Under the pieces are notes generated by a model. That model was not told the origin of the DNA, ran no database searches, and worked only from the letters and a program-made list of their open reading frames with translations. A DNA stretch of 15,634 bases, taken from contig DXLY01000017.1 of the NCBI GenBank assembly GCA_019414465.1, positions 12,444 through 28,077 on the forward strand, in the 5' to 3' direction. Each line of letters starts with the position of its first letter. Position 1 is the stretch's first letter. A program made the position numbers and the translations under genes. The DNA comes from Collinsella sp. (lineage in GTDB: Bacteria > Actinomycetota > Coriobacteriia > Coriobacteriales > Coriobacteriaceae). Of the stretch, positions 6,954-11,576 are shown piece after piece.

Positions 6954-7604
6954 TCGCCCGAGCTTGCACACGGCCTTTTGCGAGCTCTTGCCATGAACGA
7001 GAGCCAGGCTGTCACGTACAAGACGCTCATAAAGGACGCCTCGTACGGTGAGGCGGGCCCCGACGAGAGGACCATCGCTGCGCACCTGGATCTCTTCAAC
7101 AGGCTCAAGCTGACCGAGGACCTGTGCGGATGGGAGCCGCCCATGCGCTCGAAGGCTCGCGTTCGCGTGCGCCCCAAGCGCTACTTCTGCGACCCGTCAT
7201 TTGCGGCGGCGTTGCTGGGGGCTACCCCTGAGCGGCTGCTTGGCGATATGCAAACGCTGGGGATGCTCTTTGAGAACCTCGTCCTGCGCGACGTGCGCGT
7301 GTTCCTTTCCACCTACGGCGGTGTCGACAACAGTGTCCATTATTTCCGAGATGAGAAGGGCCTTGAGGTCGATCTGATCGTTGAGCACGACGGGCGCTGG
7401 GGAGCCATCGAGGTCAAGCTGAGTGATGCGAAAGCAGACGATGGAGCGAGAAATCTCAAGGCGCTGGAGAGGAAAGTGCTCTCCAATCCTGCCGCCCAGA
7501 ATGCCGCGCCGGCGTTTTTGGCGGTCGTGGTTGGAAAGGGGAGCATTGCCTACACACGCGACGACGGCGTGGCGGTGATCCCCATGGCGGCACTTGGGGC
7601 GTAG
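6954..7604 (+). pseudogene. 5'-truncated DUF4143 ATP-binding protein (C-terminal half only)
   Basis: An open frame runs from the codon after TGA 6951-6953 to TAG 7602-7604. The product matches the C-terminal half of the AAA-type ATPases with a DUF4143 domain: LLRALAMNESQAVTYKTLIK, MRSKARVRVRPKRYFCDPS, LGMLFENLVLRDVRV, then GLEVDLIVEHDGRWGAIEVKL. The last segment resembles the nuclease-like D...ExK core of this family. Complete members are around 400 residues and begin with a Walker-A ATPase domain, which is missing. Family-like residues (SPELAHGLLRALA) continue upstream of the first ATG at 6978 right up to the stop codon. That shows the gene lost its 5' half and did not simply start late. No ribosome-binding site is seen before ATG 6978 (208-residue product if used). 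It is probably a non-functional scar. Confidence 0.82.
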
Positions 7605-7647
7605 TGGTCTTGCGGGGCGTGCCGTGCTTCCTTTACCGAAAATCCAT

Positions 7648-7676
7648 TTGGTAAACCAGATGCTCGCGGATAGAAT
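7648..7676 (+). promoter_or_regulatory. Sigma-70-type promoter of the candidate small RNA
   Basis: TTGGTA (7648-7653) and TAGAAT (7671-7676) are separated by exactly 17 bp. The -35 box lies inside a 23-bp block (7635-7657, ACCGAAAATCCATTTG plus flank) that recurs with one mismatch at 8722-8744, where it again overlaps a -35 box with a 17-bp spacer. Confidence 0.6.
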
Positions 7677-7682
7677 AAAGTC

Positions 7683-7899
7683 GACGGCAGCCCAAGTGGT
7701 GAAGAGCTGGGCAGCGCCGTTGCTTGGTCAAGAGGTCAGTGCCTTAATGGCAGCGACTTGTTATGCTTCGAATGCTGCTTGAGTGCCTCGGAAAGTTCGA
7801 TAAGCGCCGTGAAGAGCGAGACCAAAGCAACCAAGAGCTCTACGAGCTCTGATGGGCCCGGGATGACCTCTGATTCAAGTCACCGGGCCTCAATTTTTA
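7683..7899 (+). ncRNA. Candidate small RNA of about 215 nt between promoter and terminator
   Basis: A well-spaced promoter (7648-7676) and a hairpin with T-tract (7854-7899) enclose this stretch, and no ORF with a ribosome-binding site lies between them. A perfect hairpin (AGAGCTC 7834-7840 with GAGCTCT 7844-7850, loop TAC) stands just before the terminator hairpin. A 29-codon plus-strand reading frame from 7771 (MLRMLLECLGKFDKR start) and an opposite-strand frame without a start codon are the coding alternatives; neither is convincing. The rest of the gap 7605-8044 holds the promoter, this stretch, a 6-bp hairpin at 7959-7976 and a leader hairpin. The transcript is inferred only from promoter and terminator signals. 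Confidence 0.4.
7854..7899 (+). terminator. Hairpin with conserved loop, copy 1, followed by T-tract
   Basis: GGCCCGG (7855-7861) pairs with CCGGGCC (7883-7889). An inner TGAC (7864-7867) pairs with GTCA (7879-7882) above a GA bulge, leaving the loop CTCTGATTCAA. ATTTTTAT follows. Near-identical hairpins lie at 8774 and 11390. Confidence 0.75.
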
Positions 7900-7998
7900 T
7901 CACATGCATTTGAATAGAGCGGGCGACTCTCTTGGGGCCGTCTGCATGGCGTGTGCTTGGCGCATGGTATTGCGCCCCGCTTTTGTGTCCGCACGGGC

Positions 7999-8022
7999 GG
8001 CTACGCTTACCGCAACGTAGCC
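7999..8022 (+). promoter_or_regulatory. Leader hairpin before the SIMPL gene
   Basis: GGCTACG (7999-8005) and CGTAGCC (8016-8022) form a perfect 7-bp stem over a ten-base loop, ending ten bases before the AGGA ribosome-binding site. It may affect translation of the SIMPL gene. No promoter for that gene could be recognised. Confidence 0.35.
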
Positions 8023-8044
8023 ATTCGTGGAAAGGACGGATGTC

Positions 8045-8698
8045 ATGTCGATGGACAAAGCTGGGTTCGTGAGCGTTGGCGCCGAGATCGAGGACGAGGT
8101 GATGCCCGATCGCGTCGTGTTTAGCATCTGCTTTGGAGGAAGCTTCGATACCAAGGAGGCGTGCCTGAACGACTACAACGCCGATCGCGTTAAGGTCGCT
8201 GCGGCATTGGTGCCCTTTGGTTTGGATGACGAGCTAACGTATCGAGGTTACGCCTGCTACGCGCGAACGACACGCAGAAAGGCGACGATCACTGGCTATA
8301 GCTACCATGCCTACGGCACAATCGCTGCGTCGATTGACGCCGTCGATGTCGCCGCTATATGGACGGCTCTTAACACCTGCGGTTCGCGCGCCGACATGAG
8401 CGTAGGTTTTGATCTAGCCGACCGGCGTGCTGCCGAGGATGCCCTCATCGCTCGCGCCGTCGAGCGAGCACGCAACAATGCGCAGGCGCTTGCGGCGGCA
8501 TCGGGTTCTAAGCTGGATGGCGTCAAGCATATCTCCTACAACAGTCAGCTTGGCAGCATGGATCGGCTTTGCTATGCAAGTGCGGCCGATTTTGCGCTCG
8601 GAGCTCCTGCGGGATCGGCTGATTCCAAGGTGACGGTGCTGGAGCCAGAGCCTATAGAGGTCGAGTGCTCCGTGGATGTGGAATGGTGGCTGGAGTAG
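8045..8698 (+). CDS. SIMPL-domain (DUF541) protein, apparently cytoplasmic
   Basis: The 217-residue product has the SIMPL/DUF541 pattern. An N-terminal strand region (GFVSVGAEIEDEVMPDRVVF) leads to a segment resembling the conserved Y...Q-type core (ATITGYSYHAYGTIAASIDAVD). A helix rich in alanine and arginine follows (LIARAVERARNNAQALAAASG), then the late SISYNSQ-like strand (GVKHISYNSQL) and a closing ECSVDVEWWLE strand. Family members are usually periplasmic or secreted and of ill-defined function; this one has neither a signal peptide nor a lipobox. ATG 8045 is preferred because AGGA at 8033-8036 lies eight bases upstream; an in-frame GTG at 8027 would overlap that site. The gene stands alone between the candidate small RNA and the HEPN gene. 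Its function here is unknown. Confidence 0.75.
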   Translation: MSMDKAGFVSVGAEIEDEVMPDRVVFSICFGGSFDTKEACLNDYNADRVKVAAALVPFGLDDELTYRGYACYARTTRRKATITGYSYHAYGTIAASIDAVDVAAIWTALNTCGSRADMSVGFDLADRRAAEDALIARAVERARNNAQALAAASGSKLDGVKHISYNSQLGSMDRLCYASAADFALGAPAGSADSKVTVLEPEPIEVECSVDVEWWLE

Positions 8699-8734
8699 AG
8701 GGGTGAGCCCCGGACCTCGTAACCGAAAATCCAT

Positions 8735-8763
8735 TTGTTAAACCTGCCAGCCCTGGGTATACT
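8735..8763 (+). promoter_or_regulatory. Sigma-70-type promoter of the HEPN/Abi gene
   Basis: TTGTTA (8735-8740) and TATACT (8758-8763) are spaced by 17 bp. Transcription should start near 8770, immediately before the hairpin at 8774. The block 8722-8744 repeats that at 7635-7657 with a single mismatch. Confidence 0.7.
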
Positions 8764-8773
8764 GCGTATTGAT

Positions 8774-8810
8774 GGGCCCGGGATGACCGCTGATTCAAGT
8801 CACCGGGCCT
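8774..8810 (+). promoter_or_regulatory. Leader hairpin with conserved loop, copy 2, in the 5' UTR of the HEPN/Abi gene
   Basis: The hairpin is identical to the one at 7854 except for one loop base: stem 8775-8781 with 8803-8809, inner TGAC/GTCA, loop CGCTGATTCAA. Only AAATTCAT follows, so a T-tract is lacking and it should not terminate efficiently. It lies at the very 5' end of the predicted transcript, 15 bases before the AGGAG ribosome-binding site. Confidence 0.65.
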
Positions 8811-8836
8811 AAATTCATATCTATAGGAGTAGCCAA

Positions 8837-9577
8837 ATGACTGACGAGCCTGCGGAGCCCAAGTCTGTACCGCTTTGCGAATGGGCGGAGCGTTGGCTCT
8901 CGACTTCTAGGCTCTCCTCGTATCTAGACTTGTGCGGCGGCGACATTGACGGTGCGCTTGAGTTGCACGAGTGGAACCTCATGCTTGGGCAGTCGCTCAT
9001 GGGCGATATCGCTCACTTCGAACTTGCGTTGCGTAACGCCTATGACCGCGTTCTTACCGAGCGATTCCTTGGCGATGAGCACTGGCTTTTCGATATTAAT
9101 TCACCCGTGACGCGTCCCATTATGCGCAAGAGTAAGGCAAGGAAACTTCGCGACGTCAACCTGGTTAACCGTCGAGCCGTTGAGGATGCCCACGGTCGCG
9201 CGCATGACCCCTCTAACCCGAACCAAGTGGTCGCCGGCCTCATGCTGGGCTTTTGGGCGCATATGACCGACCGAAGCCGAGAGCGCGACCTGTGGATCCC
9301 ATATCTGCATGCTGCATGGCCCAAGGGAACCGATCGCGCGAAGCTTAATCTCAAGATTGAGGCGATAAACAAGCTTCGTAATCGCGTCGCGCACAACGAG
9401 AGACTCTTCAACCCTGGAGAAACCGGTTACTCTCCCAAGAATGTTGATGCCGATATTGTCGAGCTATTCCAGGCTCTTTGTCCCGAGGCTTATACGAGCC
9501 TCAGTGGCTCTAAGGGTGGGGCGGCAGTCGAGCGATTCTTGGAGGAGCATCCCGCACCGGTGAAAATAGAGTTGTAG
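8837..9577 (+). CDS. Abi-like protein with HEPN RNase motif
   Basis: This 246-residue protein resembles the Abi family (AbiD/AbiF, Abi_2 type). Visible hallmarks are an N-terminal ALELHEWNLMLGQSLMGDIAHFELALRNA-like helical region (about 40-70), VVAGLMLGFWAHM (about 131-143), and LRNRVAHNERLFNP near 180-193. The last contains Arg181-x4-His186, the HEPN ribonuclease signature. In phage-defence systems such proteins are thought to cut RNA and halt growth on infection; that role here is inference. Start ATG 8837 is fixed by AGGAG at 8825-8829, seven bases upstream. The gene has its own promoter and a leader hairpin. It lacks an evident partner gene: the next plus-strand sequence is an exonuclease remnant that begins within about 15 bases of its stop. 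Confidence 0.82.
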   Translation: MTDEPAEPKSVPLCEWAERWLSTSRLSSYLDLCGGDIDGALELHEWNLMLGQSLMGDIAHFELALRNAYDRVLTERFLGDEHWLFDINSPVTRPIMRKSKARKLRDVNLVNRRAVEDAHGRAHDPSNPNQVVAGLMLGFWAHMTDRSRERDLWIPYLHAAWPKGTDRAKLNLKIEAINKLRNRVAHNERLFNPGETGYSPKNVDADIVELFQALCPEAYTSLSGSKGGAAVERFLEEHPAPVKIEL

Positions 9578-9930
9578 CGGTTGCTGCGCTTTGGCCTGCG
9601 ATCTGGCCTGCGGACTGGGCCGACCTGCAGGCGTTTTACACCTCGATCATGGACGTGGGCAGCCACGGGCGCGTCTCGTTGGGCGACGCGGCAACGTGGT
9701 TTGGCATCGAGTTTGATGAGTCGACGGGTCACGCCCACAGCGCCCTGGCCGATGCGCGCGTGACCGCCAAACTGCTCAAGCAGGTGATGGACGGGGACTA
9801 CCGCGTGAGTCCGCGCGCCCAGGAAGTTCGCCAGCGGTGGAGGATGGGCGAGCGAGCTCAGACGCGCCTTTCCAGCAAGTGCCCCGAGCTGAGTGATTTG
9901 CTGTTGAAGTTGAAGGCGGAGGGGAGGTAG
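9578..9930 (+). pseudogene. 5'-truncated DEDDh-type 3'-5' exonuclease remnant
   Basis: The reading frame ending at TAG 9928-9930 encodes the C-terminal part of a DnaQ/exonuclease-like protein: VSLGDAATWFGIEF followed by GHAHSALADARVTAKLLKQV, which carries the His-x4-Asp of exonuclease motif III. Motifs I and II (the DxE and downstream Asp) are absent. Family-like residues (WPADWADLQAFYTSIMDVG) continue upstream of the first ATG at 9649, almost to the stop of the HEPN gene at 9577, and no ribosome-binding site precedes that ATG. The 5' part therefore seems to have been replaced by the incoming HEPN gene cassette. A 93-residue product from 9649 is possible but could not be catalytic. Confidence 0.75.
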
Positions 9931-9971
9931 GGGCGTTAGCTGTCTGCATGGCGCGTGCCTGCCGCGTATCG

Positions 9972-11207
9972 CTACTCTTCCTGCTGCTTGGCAGGCAGGA
10001 TGTAGACGTTCTCGGCGTCCACGGCGATCTGCGTGGGGCGGTTGTAGAGGGTATCGATTTCCTTCACGCTCTGCTTGAACGGCGTGACGTCGGGCGTCTT
10101 TGCCTGATGGAGCTTCTCTAGGAGTTTCTCGGATTGCCTGTCGTTGAACCTGTCGATGTCCTCTCCTGCACCCTCGAGTGCCTCGTCGATGAGTGTATGG
10201 TCGCCAACGGGGGTCTTTGCGACGGCGTGACCGAGCAACTTGCCAGCGGATGCAATACCGCCCAGCAGCGCCGAATCGACGGTGTCGGCAGCCCCCGCTT
10301 CGAGTGCGTTGTAGCAGTCGGTGTAGAGCTCGCGGTACGCGATCGAATCAGCCTCGATCTTCGCGGTAGCGTCCGCGAGCTTTGCGGGCTCGAAGTTCTG
10401 GGCGAGCATGGGTTCGAGGAACAGCGAGAACGCGTGGATGTAGGTGGCGAGCTGGCAGTCTTTGAGGTAGTCGAGCACCTTGTCGAGGCGTCTGCTCAAG
10501 CCGTCTCGCACCTCGATGAACCCTTTCTTTTTCAGATCCGCCTGCGCCTGCGAGCGGAAGTGCTCTATGTCCTGCTCGGAGGCATGCATGATGTCGATTA
10601 CCTTCATATGGGCGCTAGTCATTTCGATGGCGTTGTCGTAGTAGAGACCGTAGCTGTTGAGGATGTCTGCAAGTGTCTTGAGGTTGCCGCGCATGTTGGC
10701 CTTGTCGCGCTGGCGCATATAGTCGAACATTTCGTCGACGGACTCCTGGATGGAGTCGAGCTTTTGGTTTATCTGCGCGATTGCGGCTGCCATGAATAGC
10801 GACGTTGGATCGTAAGGCACCTGCGTGACGCTTGTGGCGATATCGCCCTCGACGACGTGGAAGCGCGCCTGCCCGAAACCCTTGGCCGCATCGCGGTAGG
10901 ATCCCATGAGGCCACTGCCGTCCTTGAACGATTGGAGTATCGACGGGTCAAGCGGATTGCCAAACTTATCGGTCGCCTGGAGCAGCGTGGGTACGCTCGC
11001 CGTGTTGGTGACGGTGCGAAACATCGAGGGGAGCGAGGCGAACGCCACGCCGAGTTGGGGTATTCGCTCGAGCGGCAGCTTGATGGCGCCGGAGACGTCC
11101 ACCCGCTCCTGAGTGAGCGCGAGGTGGATTTTGGTCGATGCGAGCTGTTTGGCCACGAGTTCCTCTCGGCCGTCGTCCGTCGAGGGTTTGATCTCGTTGT
11201 CTGCCAT
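9972..11207 (-). CDS. Conserved hypothetical protein of 411 residues with central coiled-coil-like helix
   Basis: I do not know a function for this protein. It is soluble, with no signal peptide or clear membrane segment. An N-terminal region has IKLPLERIPQLGVAFASLPS, a Gly-rich FKDGSGLMGS segment, and then DPTSLFMAAAIAQINQKLD leading into a long helix with heptad-like spacing (about residues 133-170). The C-terminal half is helical with acidic and alanine-rich stretches, including YRELYTDCYNALE and a GGIASAGKLLGHAVAKTPVG segment, and it ends NRPTQIAVDAENVYILP. From memory, similar hypothetical proteins occur across Firmicutes and Actinobacteria, often in accessory DNA. The start ATG (11205-11207) is chosen for the AAGGAG site six bases upstream; an in-frame ATG 36 bp further up lacks one. 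It is divergent from hsdR and convergent with the exonuclease remnant. Confidence 0.8.
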   Translation of the reverse strand: MADNEIKPSTDDGREELVAKQLASTKIHLALTQERVDVSGAIKLPLERIPQLGVAFASLPSMFRTVTNTASVPTLLQATDKFGNPLDPSILQSFKDGSGLMGSYRDAAKGFGQARFHVVEGDIATSVTQVPYDPTSLFMAAAIAQINQKLDSIQESVDEMFDYMRQRDKANMRGNLKTLADILNSYGLYYDNAIEMTSAHMKVIDIMHASEQDIEHFRSQAQADLKKKGFIEVRDGLSRRLDKVLDYLKDCQLATYIHAFSLFLEPMLAQNFEPAKLADATAKIEADSIAYRELYTDCYNALEAGAADTVDSALLGGIASAGKLLGHAVAKTPVGDHTLIDEALEGAGEDIDRFNDRQSEKLLEKLHQAKTPDVTPFKQSVKEIDTLYNRPTQIAVDAENVYILPAKQQEE

Positions 11208-11241
11208 AGCGTGCTCCTTGCTTACGTTAATAGTCGCGGGC

Positions 11242-11250
11242 ATTATCTCA
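11242..11250 (-). promoter_or_regulatory. Possible extended -10 promoter of the 411-residue protein gene
   Basis: On the minus strand TGAGATAAT occupies 11242-11250, an extended -10 element (TG-n-GATAAT) about 35 bases before the start codon. No good -35 box is seen. Confidence 0.35.
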
Positions 11251-11301
11251 CCGTTGTGTGACCTGCTGGGACGGGACGGATTAGCGGTAGTACGAGGCCG
11301 A

Positions 11302-11330
11302 TTGACAGTCGAGGTACATCGACCTTAAGG
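11302..11330. promoter_or_regulatory. TTGACA box beside two palindromes in the 411-residue gene/hsdR intergenic region
   Basis: TTGACA (11302-11307) abuts GTCGAGGTACATCGAC (11308-11323), a 16-bp dyad with one mismatched pair, and CCTTAAGG (11323-11330). No matching -10 box lies 16-18 bp downstream. It looks like an operator region between the divergent genes. The remainder of 11208-11576 holds the hairpin at 11390 and the hsdR promoter candidate. Confidence 0.35.
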
Positions 11331-11389
11331 ACTTTCCTGCGGACGCTCATGTGACAAATCTGCCGTATGTAGATAAGCAATAAGTCAAT

Positions 11390-11436
11390 GGCCCCGGTAA
11401 TGACCTCTGACTCAAGTCACCGGGGCTCATTTTGCT
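11390..11436 (+). terminator. Hairpin with conserved loop, copy 3, followed by T-rich stretch
   Basis: GCCCCGG (11391-11397) pairs with CCGGGGC (11420-11426). The inner TGAC (11401-11404) pairs with GTCA (11416-11419) around CTCTGACTCAA. TCATTTTGCTTT follows. A stem base pair is swapped relative to copies 1 and 2 on both arms while the loop is kept. It may end transcription that enters from upstream before hsdR. Confidence 0.65.
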
Positions 11437-11459
11437 TTCTTCGGAGCTTTCTCACGGGG

Positions 11460-11498
11460 CTGACTTTACTTCGTCTCATTTCGTATAAAGCAGCTGCT
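11460..11498 (+). promoter_or_regulatory. Candidate hsdRMS promoter with palindrome at the start site
   Basis: CTGACT (11460-11465) and TATAAA (11484-11489) are 18 bp apart. The perfect palindrome AGCAGCTGCT (11489-11498) covers the expected transcription start and could be an operator. The leader would be about 80 nt. Confidence 0.4.
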
Positions 11499-11576
11499 AG
11501 ATTGCATAGTGATGATAAAATTAATCAGTTCAACACCAACAGTTGCCGCCTTGCGCAATGAGGAGTTCCGAGACGT

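Noticed and set aside
7660..7782. Small plus-strand frame MLADRIKSTAAQVVKSW
   Set aside because: Its start codon would lie between the -35 and -10 boxes of the candidate promoter, and it has no ribosome-binding site.
8774..8810. Terminator directly upstream of the HEPN gene
   Set aside because: The hairpin lacks the T-tract present in its two relatives, and the HEPN promoter lies just upstream, so a leader function fits better.
10134..10799. Plus-strand open frame of 221 codons
   Set aside because: It lies opposite the 411-residue minus-strand gene, which has a good ribosome-binding site and protein-like composition.
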